Part shown: one piece after another, positions 45,093-54,890 of the stretch
Layout: the number at the start of each line of letters is the position of its first letter
How positions within the stretch are numbered: the first letter of the stretch is position 1
NCBI GenBank assembly: GCA_016927755.1
Contig: JAFGLZ010000097.1
Span: forward strand, 40,191 to 104,190
Direction: 5' to 3'
Source of the DNA: Phycisphaerae bacterium
GTDB lineage: Bacteria; Planctomycetota; Phycisphaerae; UBA1845; JAFGLZ01
DNA: 64,000 nucleotides
The notes under the pieces: generated by a model
The model's input: only the letters and a program-made list of their open reading frames with translations
What the model was told of the DNA's origin: nothing
The model's database searches: none
Program-made: the position numbers and the translations under genes

Positions 45093-45714
45093 GATGTGGT
45101 CCTCCCTGGTTGGGCCAGGCCGACTGAGTCGCCGTCCACGTGTGACGGATCTGGGCCTGGCCGTTCTTGATGGCGCCGAGAATGGCGTCCCGCTCACGCG
45201 GGCAGGATACCTCCACCCACGCTCGCCCGCAGCCCTCCCGCGTATGCGAGTCGTCCGAGGCGATCTTCGGATAAGGAATCGCGTCCGTGTCGTACTCCGG
45301 CGTGTAGAACCCCTTCAACGTGACCTCCACCGCGTGGATCGGCATCGACCGGCGGATCTCCTGAATGCGATCGATGACCTCCTCGACGGTCAAGTCGTAC
45401 TCGGCCGGATGATTGAAGACGTGCAGAACCTCCCGCCGACCCGGGATCTCGTTGACGTGCAGATAACCTCGCGCGAAGACCGTTCGCTCGACCCCCTTGA
45501 AGACCAGCATCCCCTCGAACTCGTCCGGAACCCCCTCCCGTTCGTACGTGCCCGGCCTCATCAGAAAATCGTGATCGGTCAGGGCAACGAAGTCGAAGCC
45601 CAGGTCCCGGTGGACGCGAAGCACGTCCCCCGGCGACAGATCGCCGTCGCCGCAAGTGCTGTGAGCATGCAGCGCGCCCTTCAGGCTCGGATACTCGTGC
45701 GTCGGATCATCCAC
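45085..45714 (-). CDS. PHP-domain metallo-hydrolase
   Basis: 209 residues from a GTG at 45714 with GGAG upstream. PHP motifs are clear: H-A-H-S at the start, A-L-T-D-H-D, VFNHPAEYD and D-D-S-H near the end. Such domains bind two or three metal ions and hydrolyse phosphoesters or act as accessory hydrolases. Its presence inside an acyl-CoA degradation operon is unexplained. It follows the MaoC gene by 3 bases and overlaps the next gene by 8, so it is integral to the operon. Confidence 0.9.
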   Translation of the reverse strand: MDDPTHEYPSLKGALHAHSTCGDGDLSPGDVLRVHRDLGFDFVALTDHDFLMRPGTYEREGVPDEFEGMLVFKGVERTVFARGYLHVNEIPGRREVLHVFNHPAEYDLTVEEVIDRIQEIRRSMPIHAVEVTLKGFYTPEYDTDAIPYPKIASDDSHTREGCGRAWVEVSCPRERDAILGAIKNGQAQIRHTWTATQSAWPNQGGPHRG

Positions 45715-45717
45715 GGG

Positions 45718-46191
45718 CTACTCCGAGGCCGACGCCGCGTCGCGCATCATGTACATGACCTTCCACTGGCCTTCCTGGCACACCTCGCTCCGATGGTTGA
45801 TGACCTTCACGTCGTACGTCACGATCCCCAGTCCGGGCTTGGACGTCGCCCGCTTGGCCGCCACGGTCTGCTGAACGTAAATCGTGTCGCCGATGAAGAC
45901 CGGCTTCCGAAAATCCCACGTCATGCCCAGAAAGGCCACCAGGCGATGTTGCTCCGCGCCTGGATTGCGCGCGACCAACCCCGACGCGATCGACAGCCCG
46001 AGCAGCCCGTGCGCGATCCGCTGACCGAATGGCGTCAGCTTCGTCGCCTCCGCGTCCGTGTGGATGATGTTGAAGTCGCCCGAAAGCCCGGCGAAGTTGA
46101 CGATGTCCGCCTCCGTCATCGTTCGCCCCGGCGAGATGACCTCGTAACCCTCCTCGAGGTCTTCGTAGTAGACGCCGTCCACCGTGTTCAC
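45718..46191 (-). CDS. MaoC-like acyl-CoA hydratase
   Basis: 157 residues, a single hot-dog domain. Start is a GTG at 46191 with AAAGGAAA upstream. The hydratase-2 motif appears as G-D-F-N-I-I-H-T-D-A-E-A-T (Asp and His of the catalytic dyad), then GLLGLSIASGLV and FRKPVFIGDTIYV. It adds water to 2-enoyl-CoA. With the acyl-CoA dehydrogenase upstream it forms the dehydrogenation-hydration half of a degradation cycle; the product, a 3-hydroxyacyl-CoA, would then be cleaved by the thiolase-like/DUF35 proteins. Confidence 0.93.
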   Translation of the reverse strand: MNTVDGVYYEDLEEGYEVISPGRTMTEADIVNFAGLSGDFNIIHTDAEATKLTPFGQRIAHGLLGLSIASGLVARNPGAEQHRLVAFLGMTWDFRKPVFIGDTIYVQQTVAAKRATSKPGLGIVTYDVKVINHRSEVCQEGQWKVMYMMRDAASASE

Positions 46192-46252
46192 GTGCGGTTT
46201 CCTTTACGTTGGTTAGACCATGTCTGCGAGCGGCTGGATGCGACCCCCGCGC

Positions 46253-47401
46253 TCACATCGTCCGCTTGACCACCTCGCGTGCGATGATCAGCCGCTGGAT
46301 CTCCGACGTGCCGCCGCCGATCGTCCCCAGCTTCGCGTCACGCATCATCCGCTCGACCTCGTACTCCTGCATGTAGCCGTACCCGCCGAGGATCTGAACC
46401 GCCTCCGACGTCGCCCGCATGCACGCCTCGGACGCGAACAGCTTGGCGTGAGAGGCCTCCGCCGAGCACCGCACCCCCTGGTCGCACAAGACCGCCGCCT
46501 TGTACGTCAGCAGCCGCGCCGCCTCCAGCTCCATGCTCATGTTCGCGATCTTCTCGGCCACCATCTCGAACATGATGATCGGTTGACCGAACTGCTGACG
46601 CTGCTTGGCGTATTCGATCGACTTGTCCAGCGCCGCCTGCGTCATCCCGACGCCCAACGCCCCGCCGACCGCACGCTCCACGTCCAACCCGCCCAACAGG
46701 ATCCCCAGCGCCTCGTTCTCGCCCTTGACCAGATTCGCCGCCGGTACCCGGCAGTCCCGAAAGAAGATCTCCGCCGTCGGCGAGCCCCGGCCGCCCATCT
46801 TCTTGAGCGGCTCGCCGATCGTGAAACCCGGAGTCCCCCGATCGATGATGAACTGGCTCAACCCACGGGGGCCCGCGTCCTTGCTCGTCCGAGCGTACAC
46901 CAGAAACACGTCCGCCACCGGCGCGTTGGTGATGAACGTCTTGCTGCCGTTCAAGACGTACTCGTCTCCCTGCCGAACAGCCGACGTCGTCATCGACAGG
47001 ACGTCCGAGCCCGCCCCGGGCTCCGTCATCGCGATCGCGCCCAGCTTCGCCCCCGACGCCAGATCGGGCAGGTACTTGCGCTTCTGCTCGTCGGAGCCGT
47101 TGCACGCCAGGTTATGGGCGCACAGCACCGCGTGGTCCAGATACGACAGCGCCGTCGACGCGCACGCCCACGAGATCTCCTCGGCCATCAGACAGCACGT
47201 CAGCACCGTCTGGCCGACGCCGCCGTACTCCTCCGGCACCATCACGCCCAGAAGCCCCAGCTCGCCCATCTTGGCGAAGGTCTCGCTCGGAAAACGCGAC
47301 TCGCGGTCGACCTCGGCCGCCAGCGGCGCGATCTCCTTCCGGGCGAACTTGCGCACCATGTCCTGAATGTCGATCTGCTCTTGCGTCAGTGAGAAATCCA
47401 T
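46253..47401 (-). CDS. Acyl-CoA dehydrogenase (isovaleryl-CoA/branched-chain type)
   Basis: 382 residues from ATG 47401 with GGAGGG 7 bases upstream, the first gene of the leftward operon. All family landmarks are present: LTQEQIDIQDMVRKF, AMTEPGAGSD, FITNAPVADVFLVYA, QQFGQPI and QILGGYGYMQEYEVERMMRD. The C-terminal motif reads G-G-G-T-S-E-I-Q-R instead of Y-E-G-T-S-E, so the catalytic Glu of MCAD is absent; a Glu in GLDVERAV matches the base of isovaleryl-CoA dehydrogenase (inference by motif). This suggests a branched or bulky acyl-CoA substrate. FAD enzyme, electrons to ETF. Confidence 0.94.
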   Translation of the reverse strand: MDFSLTQEQIDIQDMVRKFARKEIAPLAAEVDRESRFPSETFAKMGELGLLGVMVPEEYGGVGQTVLTCCLMAEEISWACASTALSYLDHAVLCAHNLACNGSDEQKRKYLPDLASGAKLGAIAMTEPGAGSDVLSMTTSAVRQGDEYVLNGSKTFITNAPVADVFLVYARTSKDAGPRGLSQFIIDRGTPGFTIGEPLKKMGGRGSPTAEIFFRDCRVPAANLVKGENEALGILLGGLDVERAVGGALGVGMTQAALDKSIEYAKQRQQFGQPIIMFEMVAEKIANMSMELEAARLLTYKAAVLCDQGVRCSAEASHAKLFASEACMRATSEAVQILGGYGYMQEYEVERMMRDAKLGTIGGGTSEIQRLIIAREVVKRTM

Positions 47402-47510
47402 AAGCGTCCCTCCGGACACGAGAAGTGTTGAGCGGCCGGCTCGGGGAACCACACAATAGACTTGAAGCCGGACCACATTAGTCGGCGCCGGCCCGCGCGT
47501 CAACGACGGT

Positions 47511-49424
47511 CTAACGCAAGATCGCCCCCTGACTCGCCGCCGGCACGATCAGACCCACGGATCCATGCGCCCCGATCAGGCGATCGTACGCCGGGATCTG
47601 ATTGCGCTTGCAGAACGCCCTCAGTTCGGACGACAACGGCTCGCCCAAGGCGATCGCCTTCCGATGCGCCGCCCCGACCGCCTTGGCGTCCTTCAGGTCG
47701 ACGCCCTTGAACGGCGAGCGGATGGCATGGAGATACGCCGTCACCATTCGCGTGAAGTCCGCCATCGTCCGAGCCCAATGAACGCGCTTCCGAACCGCAT
47801 CCGTGCGAGCCGACCCCTCCGCCTTCGCGACAGCCTGTTCGAGCGCGCCCACGACCCCCGGCGTGAAGAAATCCGTCGCTACCAACGACGTCCATTTCAG
47901 TCCGAAGGGAGACAGGCATTGGTCCGCTTCCACGAACGCGCGCTCCAGCATCTGCCAGTACTCCCTCATGGGACCCGAGGCCTCCCCGTAAAACTTCACG
48001 TAGAAGTCCTCGAGAAGGCGGTCGACGTCCAGCTCGACGTCCCACGCCAGCTTCGCCGCCACGTAATGATTCAGACCCACCGCGGGCCATCGGCGCCCTG
48101 CCGGCTGTGTGTAAAACCCCTCCGCGCCCAGTCTGTGGTAGTAAGGCATGTCCTCGCGGATCACGTGGATCTGGTAGTAGGGCAGCCCGCCCCACGCGCC
48201 CTTGTTGTAGTACTCGTAGATGAAGAGATGCTTCGTGAGCTTGGCCCATCGTTCCAACTCCTCGCCGAAGAGCGCGCGATTGCGCCCGCACGTCGGCGCC
48301 TCGATGCGATGGTTGTTGCACGAGTACGTATGGCATACCTGAACCGCCAGGTTTCGTTCGGGACGATAGCCCGGGTCCAAAGGCACGCGCACGTACATCG
48401 CATACGCGCCCACCTTGATCAGCTTGTCGGGATGCTCCCGCGCGACGCGCTTCGCCACGGCGTTGTTGAACAGGGCCAACCGGCGAGAGTAACGCGCGTG
48501 CCACGCCTGATCCTCGGGACGCTTCTCGTCCAGTTCGCGACATCTCGAGCATTCGCAGAAGCCGCCGCCGTCCTGCGGAGCCAGCGCGATGATGTCGAGC
48601 GAGCCGTCCGCGTCGAAGAGCTTGATGATGTTGTCGGCCACCTCCTTGATGAGCTGCGGATTCGACGTGCAGAGCTGCAGACCGTGCTGGCCGGGCTTCG
48701 GCCTGCGCCGCTTGCCGCGAATCATCGAGAACCACTCCGGGTGATCGTCGTAGTACTTCTCCGGCGGAATCAGCTTGAAGAACGTGTGGAACCCCCATTT
48801 CCAGTTAACGCCCACGCCCTTGCCGTCGATCTCCACGCCGACGTTCATCTTGTTGCGCAACGCCCACTCGCCCGACTCGATCCACCGGACGCGGAACGAC
48901 GGCACGCTCGTCTCATTGAACGTACCCACCTGGAGCGTGGGCGTCTTCGGCACCACTTCCCCCAGCTCGTCCGGCGCGAACCAACGCACACCGAGATGCT
49001 TCTCGATAAACTCGTACGTCCCGTACAGCGTGCCGAGGTCCGTGCCGCCGACGATTCGAACGCCCCCCGCGTCACTCTTCAGAACGAACCCGTCCGACCC
49101 GAGCGATTCCGAGCCCGATGAGCCACCACGCTCACGCGCCGCATCCCCGAGATAGATCGGATGCAGCCCCGGATCAGGACGGCTCGCCATTGCCGGCCGC
49201 GCCCCGGTGACCTTCTCCACATACGTGACAAGCTCCCGCGCCGCATAGGCCTCAACGGGCGAAGGATTCTCCCCAAGAACAACGACGCTCCTTGGCGCGC
49301 CGCCCTCGGCCAGCGTGTGCATCGGCCCGACGGGTCTGGGGTAGGGATCCTTGCCTCCTGCCAGGCACGCCGTGGCGACTGCCAGCAAACCCGAACAGAG
49401 CATTGACGGAATGGGTCGAATCAT
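47511..49424 (-). CDS. Secreted DUF4838 protein (glycoside-hydrolase-like)
   Basis: 637 residues from ATG 49424; the open frame extends 104 codons upstream but is Arg-rich. A signal peptide (MLCSGLLAVATACLAG) leads to an alpha-glucuronidase N-terminal-like domain (VVLGENPSPVEAYAARELVTYVEKVTG, DGFVLKSD, GTLYGTYEFIEKHLGVRWFAPDELGEVVPK) at about residues 35-150, followed by a DUF4838 TIM-barrel-like domain with CTSNPQLIKEVADNI, APQDGGGFCECSRC and HTYSCNNHRI. The tail is helical. Family members are exported and probably act on acidic or plant/algal polysaccharides. Divergent from the beta-helix gene at 49673 across a 248-base region. Confidence 0.85.
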   Translation of the reverse strand: MIRPIPSMLCSGLLAVATACLAGGKDPYPRPVGPMHTLAEGGAPRSVVVLGENPSPVEAYAARELVTYVEKVTGARPAMASRPDPGLHPIYLGDAARERGGSSGSESLGSDGFVLKSDAGGVRIVGGTDLGTLYGTYEFIEKHLGVRWFAPDELGEVVPKTPTLQVGTFNETSVPSFRVRWIESGEWALRNKMNVGVEIDGKGVGVNWKWGFHTFFKLIPPEKYYDDHPEWFSMIRGKRRRPKPGQHGLQLCTSNPQLIKEVADNIIKLFDADGSLDIIALAPQDGGGFCECSRCRELDEKRPEDQAWHARYSRRLALFNNAVAKRVAREHPDKLIKVGAYAMYVRVPLDPGYRPERNLAVQVCHTYSCNNHRIEAPTCGRNRALFGEELERWAKLTKHLFIYEYYNKGAWGGLPYYQIHVIREDMPYYHRLGAEGFYTQPAGRRWPAVGLNHYVAAKLAWDVELDVDRLLEDFYVKFYGEASGPMREYWQMLERAFVEADQCLSPFGLKWTSLVATDFFTPGVVGALEQAVAKAEGSARTDAVRKRVHWARTMADFTRMVTAYLHAIRSPFKGVDLKDAKAVGAAHRKAIALGEPLSSELRAFCKRNQIPAYDRLIGAHGSVGLIVPAASQGAILR

Positions 49425-49672
49425 TGGCAAATCCCCAAAACGACGGCGACCAGATAGGGAAGACTCCCTCTGCGGGTCCACAGCCCCGGTACGGGTCACC
49501 TGCGAGGCTAGGGGACGCCGCACACCGCGCCAAGAACAAATCCCCCGGTAGCCCTCGCGACATGCAACCGAGCCCGCAGCGCCCCACTGGGCGCAGCCCG
49601 CGCGCGAAGGTAGCCTGGCGGGGTCTACCTCAGACGTCAGCAACCAAGCACTGAATCGAGCGGAGACGAGCG

Positions 49673-50926
49673 ATGAGATCACCGACGAGCAAGGCGTGGT
49701 TGTCCGTCCTGGCCGCCTGCACGATCGGACTCGCACCGAGTGTCGTGTCGGGAGTCGAGCCCAGCAGCCGCCCCACCGATCGCGGCCGTCCCGTCGTCAT
49801 CCTCGCCCATGACGAAACGGGCGACTTCGGCCCCCAAACCCCCGGCACGAAAACCGCCGGTTGGCAAGAAGCCCTCGACCACGCCGTGCGACACGCCGCC
49901 GACCTGTACGTCAAGGGCGGCTATGGCGGGCGAAAGGCCATCTACCACATCGACGACACGATCCGAATCCCCCCCGCCCAGGACTTCCGGATCGACGGCG
50001 GCGTCTACGTGATTAACTTCAGGGGCAAGGACCCGAGCGCGGATGCCGTCGTGATCGACTCGGCCATGAACTGTGAATACCGCTTCGGAATCATCGTCTA
50101 TGGCGGCACCGGCGCGGGCCTGCGAATCCGCCCGGAGCGCCCCGTCCCCATCGACGGCTTCCCCGTCGTCGTCGAAACGCAAATCCACTCGCAAGGCATC
50201 GCCGATCCCCGACCCTTCACCCCCGGCGAGCGCAAGGACGGATCGGGACTCGTCCTCGATGCGGGAAAGGCGGGAATCTGCTACAGCAAACTGTACTTCG
50301 CCAGCATCCTCAACTTCCGAACGTGTATCGAGATCGGACCCGCCGGAAGCGTCTACGCCAACGAGCTCGTCTGCGAGCACCTGCACACGAACTCGCACAA
50401 CGGCACGCTCACGCGCATCGGCCCGGCGGCGCGACAGAACTCGTTCCGCTTCGGAATCGGCGTCGATCAAGGGGCCACCGGCGTCACCGGCATCGACGTG
50501 TCGGCATCGAGAAACGTCTTCGACGTCGCTACTCGCCCGGGAGGGTTCGCCAAGGCGAGCCAGTTGATCCTGCGCGATAACGCCGAGGGCAACCAGATCA
50601 ACCTCCGCACCGGCGAAGACCCCCGCACGCTCATCACCGACGAGGCGTCCACACCGACCAATCAGGTCACGTGGACCGGTCCGCCCGCCCCGATACGTCG
50701 GATCGAAGGAAACGCCGGATCATTCTCCTACGTCCAACGACTCTTCCCGGCCACGGTAACCGTCGTCGAAGGCAACGTGACCAGCGTTATCTTCGAGCGC
50801 GCAGGCCAGCGGGTCGACTACGGCCCCGCGCGCGGCCGCGAGATCGTCATGAGCGTCGCGGACCGATTGTCCGTGCAGAGCAGGGATGTGCCCGCCCTCC
50901 GCATCATCCCGCTCAAGGTTCGATGA
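49673..50926 (+). CDS. Secreted right-handed beta-helix (pectate-lyase-like) protein
   Basis: 417 residues with GGAG 8 bases upstream of ATG 49673. A signal peptide covers residues 1-27 (ending VVSGVE). The body has the GGVYVINFRG, IVYGGTGAGLRI, GLVLDAGKAGICYSKLY, RNVFDVAT and NQINLRTG strands of a parallel beta-helix, of the polysaccharide lyase superfamily (pectate_lyase_3) type; N-terminal WQEALDHAVRHAADLYVKGG resembles the entry coil. Catalytic residues could not be placed. With the neighbouring DUF4838 protein it suggests degradation or remodelling of extracellular polysaccharide. Confidence 0.75.
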   Translation: MRSPTSKAWLSVLAACTIGLAPSVVSGVEPSSRPTDRGRPVVILAHDETGDFGPQTPGTKTAGWQEALDHAVRHAADLYVKGGYGGRKAIYHIDDTIRIPPAQDFRIDGGVYVINFRGKDPSADAVVIDSAMNCEYRFGIIVYGGTGAGLRIRPERPVPIDGFPVVVETQIHSQGIADPRPFTPGERKDGSGLVLDAGKAGICYSKLYFASILNFRTCIEIGPAGSVYANELVCEHLHTNSHNGTLTRIGPAARQNSFRFGIGVDQGATGVTGIDVSASRNVFDVATRPGGFAKASQLILRDNAEGNQINLRTGEDPRTLITDEASTPTNQVTWTGPPAPIRRIEGNAGSFSYVQRLFPATVTVVEGNVTSVIFERAGQRVDYGPARGREIVMSVADRLSVQSRDVPALRIIPLKVR

Positions 50927-50959
50927 CGAGTGCGACCGGCCCCGATGACGAGCGTCGCC

Positions 50960-53900
50960 TCAGGCTTCTCCCTCCAGGTGCCGCAACAACTCCCCGAGCC
51001 GGGCCTCCAGTTCCTCGAACGCGGTCCCGACGTCCTCGAAGACGGCCCGCTTGCCCATCGCCTCCAGGCGCTCGGCGACGTGACGCGTGGGCTCTGCGCA
51101 AACGTTGGCGGCGGCGCCCTTGAGACTGTGCGCCGCGATTCTCAGCTTGGCCGCGTCTCGGGCCGAAACCGCCGCGCGTATGTCCTCGAGCATGACAGGG
51201 ATCTGCTCGCCGAGCTTGTCGAGGACGCGTTCCAGAATCCGCCGGTTTCCCCCCAGATTCGCCATGGCGGCATCCACGTCAATGGGAGGGACGTCTGGAA
51301 GCTGAGGAGGCGCCGCCTGCCCCAACGGATCTCCTTCCTCAGGCTGCTCACGCCGAGTCGCCGGTCGCGCCGGACGATCGGCCTTCGGCGCCCACTTGGC
51401 CAACACGCCGCACAGCGCGTCGAGCTTGATCGGCTTGGCCAAGTAATCGTCCATGCCCGACTCGATACACCGCTCGCGATCGCCTTTCATGGCGTTGGCC
51501 GTCATCGCGATCACCGGGATGTGCCGCTGGGTCTCCTTCTCCCGCTGACGAATCGCCGCCGTGGTCTCGTACCCGCCCAGGACCGGCATCTGCACGTCCA
51601 TCAAGACGAGGTCAAAGCCGTCCTCCCCCGCCTGATCCAGAGCGTCGAGCAACTCGATGCCGTTGCCGGCCACCTCCACCGAATGGCCTTCCGCCGTCAG
51701 CAAGGAGACGGCGACCTCCTGATTGATCAGATTGTCCTCGGCCAGCAGGATGCGGAGGTTGCGCACGGGCGTCGCCGCCTGCTCCGTCACCCCGCTGCCC
51801 ACTCCCTGCGGGTCCTCGCCGGACGCGCTGAGAATGTGCCGAACGATGTCGACCAGCTCGCACTGCTTGATCGGCTTGATCAAGTGGCCGACCGGTCGCA
51901 TCACGCTCTTGCAGCTCGATTCGCCGATCACCTGGCCGGGGGCCGACATCAACACGACGGGAATCCGTCTCAGTTCGGCATCTAGCTGCATCCGATGCCA
52001 GAACTCGCAGCACGGCCCACCGGGCGAATGCGCGTCGATCAGCGCCAGCGCGAAGGATTCCCCACGCGACAGCCCCTGACGAAGTGTCGCCAACGCCGAT
52101 GTCGTCGTGTCGACGGATAAGGCTCGAACCCCCGCTGCCGAGAGCATCTCCGCAACCACCGCTCGAGTCGTGGCGTGATGCGAGACCACCAGTACGGGCC
52201 GCTCCCCAAACTCGGCGAGACTCACGGCAGACTCGCGATTTGCCTGAAGACGGAACCGCATCGTGAAGTGGAAGGTGCTGCCCTCCCCCACCTGGCTCGC
52301 GACCCACACGCGACCGCCCATCAGCTCCACGAGACGCGCCGTGACCGTCAGTCCGAGCCCCGTCCCGCCATACTTCCGAGTCGTCGAGCCGTCGGCCTGA
52401 CTGAACGCCTCGAAGATCAGTCGCTGCTTCTCCGGCGGAATGCCGATGCCCGTGTCGATCACCGAGAAATGCAGGTCCAGAACGTCCTCCCGTTGGGCCT
52501 TGACCTCAACGCGCAGCACGATCTCGCCCCGGTCGGTGAACTTGATCGCGTTGCCGACCAGATTCACCACGACCTGCCGGAGGCGACCCACGTCGCCGAC
52601 CAACGCATCGGGAACGTCGGGCAGTGCGTGTACGACGAGTTCCAGGCCCTTCTCATGGGCGCGAACGGCATGGGCACGCGCCGTATCGCACAGACAATCG
52701 CGCAGTCCGAAGTCCACCGGGTCCAGCGCCAGCTTGCCCGACTCGATCTTCGACAGATCCAGGATGTCGTTGATCACGTTGAGCAGCGAGTCCGCCGACT
52801 GACTGATCATCTGAAGGTACTTCTGCTGCTCGTCCTCGAGATCGGTCCGCTGGAGCAACTCGACCAAACCCACGATGCCGTTCATCGGCGTCCGGATCTC
52901 GTGGCTCATGTTCGCCAGGAACTCGCTCTTGGCGCGCGTGGCCGCCCGGGCGTCCCGCGTCGCCGCCTCGAGCTGCTCCATGGCCGCCTCGAGCTGCATC
53001 GAGGCGCGCTTCTCGCGCTCCAGAGCCTCGACGATCTCCAGGTTGCTCTCGCGAAGCCGCCTCTCGGCCCGGCGCTGCTCCGTGACGTCGCGAAAGCTCC
53101 ATACGCGGCCCACCGTCTGCCCGTCGCGAATCAGCGGCGACGAGAGCCGCTCGAATATCCGGCCGTCCTTGAACACCAAAGTGTCGAATCCCTGCTCCGA
53201 CGTCGCGTAGAGTCTCTGAATCGTGGACGCGAAGGCCTCCGGATCCTCCAACTGGTCCAGAACCGCCCTGATGAGTTCCGCGTCGTACCCGGCGTCGATC
53301 AGCTCTTGCGGAATCCGCCACATCTCGGCGAACCGCGCGTTGGCGTGCGTGACCCGTCCCTGACGGTCCACGACGAGAATACCGTCGGCCGTCGACTCCA
53401 ACGTGCCCCGGAGCAGCTCCTCGCTCTCCTTCAACGCCTCCTCGGCTCGCTTCCGTTCGCCGATGTCAATGAAGCTCTCGAGCAAGTGGTCGTGCCCGTT
53501 CAGCAGGATTCGAGTGACCGTCTTGAGAATGGGCACCTTGTCGCCGCTGGCCTTGATCAGCGAGCACTCCGCCCGATCGACCTCGAGACCCCAATCGGTG
53601 ATCGGACAGTCGCCTTCCCTCCTCGGGCAGATGTGTTCGTGACACGTTCGACCGACCACGTAATCCTCGTCCGCGCCGATCAGATCGAGCGCCGCCGGGT
53701 TGGCGCTCTCGATCACGTGCGTATCGGCGTTGATGATCAAGACCCCCGCCTGCATGGAATCGAGAATCATCTGCAGTTGCTGCTCGCGCTCCCGCAGACC
53801 TTCCTCCGCTCGCTTGTGCTCCGAGATGTCCGTAATGACATTGGCCAGATAGAGAGGTCGGTCACGCTCGTCCGTGATCAGGAAGATGCTCTGGATCGTC

Positions 53901-54466
53901 GGAGTGACGCTCCCTCTCGCCGAACGCAGAGGCATCTCGCCCACCCATTGCCGCTTCGCCACCACCGTCGGGATGATCTGCTGCTCGAGCCTCGCTCTGA
54001 ATTTCTCGGGGTAGTAACGGGCCACGTTGGTCCCGAGCAGGTCCTCGCGGCGCTCCTCGCCCAGCAGTCGACAGAGCGCCGGGTTGGCGTAGATGATCCC
54101 GCCGCTCATATCCGCCATGCCGAAGCCCTGCCCCGACGCCTCGGCGAACTGCCGAAAGATCGCAAGCTGTCCTTCGTGTCGCTTGCGCCCGGAGGCCCTG
54201 CCCGCCCGATCACTACCCCCATCCGAGGGCACCAAGACCAGCGGGCTCCCGGCGCCGTCGAACCCGGCCTGTGCCCGACCAGCTCCCCCCGGGTACATGA
54301 GACGTCTCGCCATCCTCACGATGAGGATGATGATCAACACCAGCAGGAATAGCGTGAGGCCAAACGCGAGTTCAAAGACGCTGTCGTCCACGCCGGAGTG
54401 CCCCAGCATGGAGACCGTGACGGTGTTGTCGCAAAGCCATCCGGAAAGTATCGAGCTGACGATCAC
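50960..54466 (-). CDS. Hybrid histidine kinase: TM, 3 PAS, HisKA/HATPase, pseudo-REC, REC, HPt
   Basis: 1168 residues from a GTG at 54466. A single membrane helix (about 33-52) precedes three PAS domains (about 105-215, 228-335, 350-460; the second contains a C-P-x4-G-D-C-P pair), a coiled coil and the kinase core with phospho-His522 in [10 protein letters not shown]-box [10 protein letters not shown] and GTGLGL. The first receiver keeps Asp811 but lacks the N-terminal acidic pair ([12 protein letters not shown]), so it is a pseudo-receiver. The second has D-N-L-I-N-Q and Asp957. A C-terminal HPt has His1113 in [12 protein letters not shown]. BarA/ArcB-type relay. It is the last gene of the leftward signalling operon starting with the three-CZB receptor. 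Confidence 0.94.
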   Translation of the reverse strand: MIVSSILSGWLCDNTVTVSMLGHSGVDDSVFELAFGLTLFLLVLIIILIVRMARRLMYPGGAGRAQAGFDGAGSPLVLVPSDGGSDRAGRASGRKRHEGQLAIFRQFAEASGQGFGMADMSGGIIYANPALCRLLGEERREDLLGTNVARYYPEKFRARLEQQIIPTVVAKRQWVGEMPLRSARGSVTPTIQSIFLITDERDRPLYLANVITDISEHKRAEEGLREREQQLQMILDSMQAGVLIINADTHVIESANPAALDLIGADEDYVVGRTCHEHICPRREGDCPITDWGLEVDRAECSLIKASGDKVPILKTVTRILLNGHDHLLESFIDIGERKRAEEALKESEELLRGTLESTADGILVVDRQGRVTHANARFAEMWRIPQELIDAGYDAELIRAVLDQLEDPEAFASTIQRLYATSEQGFDTLVFKDGRIFERLSSPLIRDGQTVGRVWSFRDVTEQRRAERRLRESNLEIVEALEREKRASMQLEAAMEQLEAATRDARAATRAKSEFLANMSHEIRTPMNGIVGLVELLQRTDLEDEQQKYLQMISQSADSLLNVINDILDLSKIESGKLALDPVDFGLRDCLCDTARAHAVRAHEKGLELVVHALPDVPDALVGDVGRLRQVVVNLVGNAIKFTDRGEIVLRVEVKAQREDVLDLHFSVIDTGIGIPPEKQRLIFEAFSQADGSTTRKYGGTGLGLTVTARLVELMGGRVWVASQVGEGSTFHFTMRFRLQANRESAVSLAEFGERPVLVVSHHATTRAVVAEMLSAAGVRALSVDTTTSALATLRQGLSRGESFALALIDAHSPGGPCCEFWHRMQLDAELRRIPVVLMSAPGQVIGESSCKSVMRPVGHLIKPIKQCELVDIVRHILSASGEDPQGVGSGVTEQAATPVRNLRILLAEDNLINQEVAVSLLTAEGHSVEVAGNGIELLDALDQAGEDGFDLVLMDVQMPVLGGYETTAAIRQREKETQRHIPVIAMTANAMKGDRERCIESGMDDYLAKPIKLDALCGVLAKWAPKADRPARPATRREQPEEGDPLGQAAPPQLPDVPPIDVDAAMANLGGNRRILERVLDKLGEQIPVMLEDIRAAVSARDAAKLRIAAHSLKGAAANVCAEPTRHVAERLEAMGKRAVFEDVGTAFEELEARLGELLRHLEGEA

Positions 54467-54470
54467 GTTC

Positions 54471-54890
54471 TCAATTCCCAGAGGTCTCCGCCTGCACGTT
54501 GGGGACGGCAGACTCTTCGCGGGAGAGTTCCGCGCTGACGGCCTGGTAGAGCGCCGTCAGGTGGATCGGCTTGCCAAGAAACGACGGAACCCCAAGCTCC
54601 CGCGCCGCCTCCCTCACCTCCGGCTCCTCACACGAGCTGATCACGATGATCCGGTATCCCGGATCGATCATCCGCATCGCCCGAATCGCGTCGAGCCCGT
54701 CGACGTTCGGCATGAGAATGTCCATCGTCGTCAGATCAAACTCCGCCTCCAGCGACTTGTGGATCGCGTCCGCCCCGTCCACCGCCTCCGTAACCTGCAT
54801 GCCCACGTCCTCGAAGGCCGCGCGCAGCAAGAGCCGCGTGCTGGCCTCGTCGTCGACCACGAGAACGCTTCTACCCTGATACGGGCACAT
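54471..54890 (-). CDS. Single-domain response regulator
   Basis: 139 residues from ATG 54890, chosen for its GGGAGG site 7 bases upstream; the longer frame is Arg/Pro-rich. Receiver landmarks: VLVVDDEASTR, phosphoacceptor Asp in TTMDILMPNVDG, Ser-Ser in IVISSCEEPE, and K-P-I in LGKPIHLTAL. There is no output domain, so it is CheY-like and may be an intermediate in the phosphorelay of the hybrid kinase that follows 4 bases later, or a FliM-binding protein. It overlaps the CheB-like gene by 20 bases. Confidence 0.92.
   Translation of the reverse strand: MCPYQGRSVLVVDDEASTRLLLRAAFEDVGMQVTEAVDGADAIHKSLEAEFDLTTMDILMPNVDGLDAIRAMRMIDPGYRIIVISSCEEPEVREAARELGVPSFLGKPIHLTALYQAVSAELSREESAVPNVQAETSGN

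Noticed and set aside
52175..54352. 725-codon plus-strand ORF opposite the hybrid kinase
   Set aside because: Shadow of the kinase gene; Arg/Leu/Asp-rich without family features.
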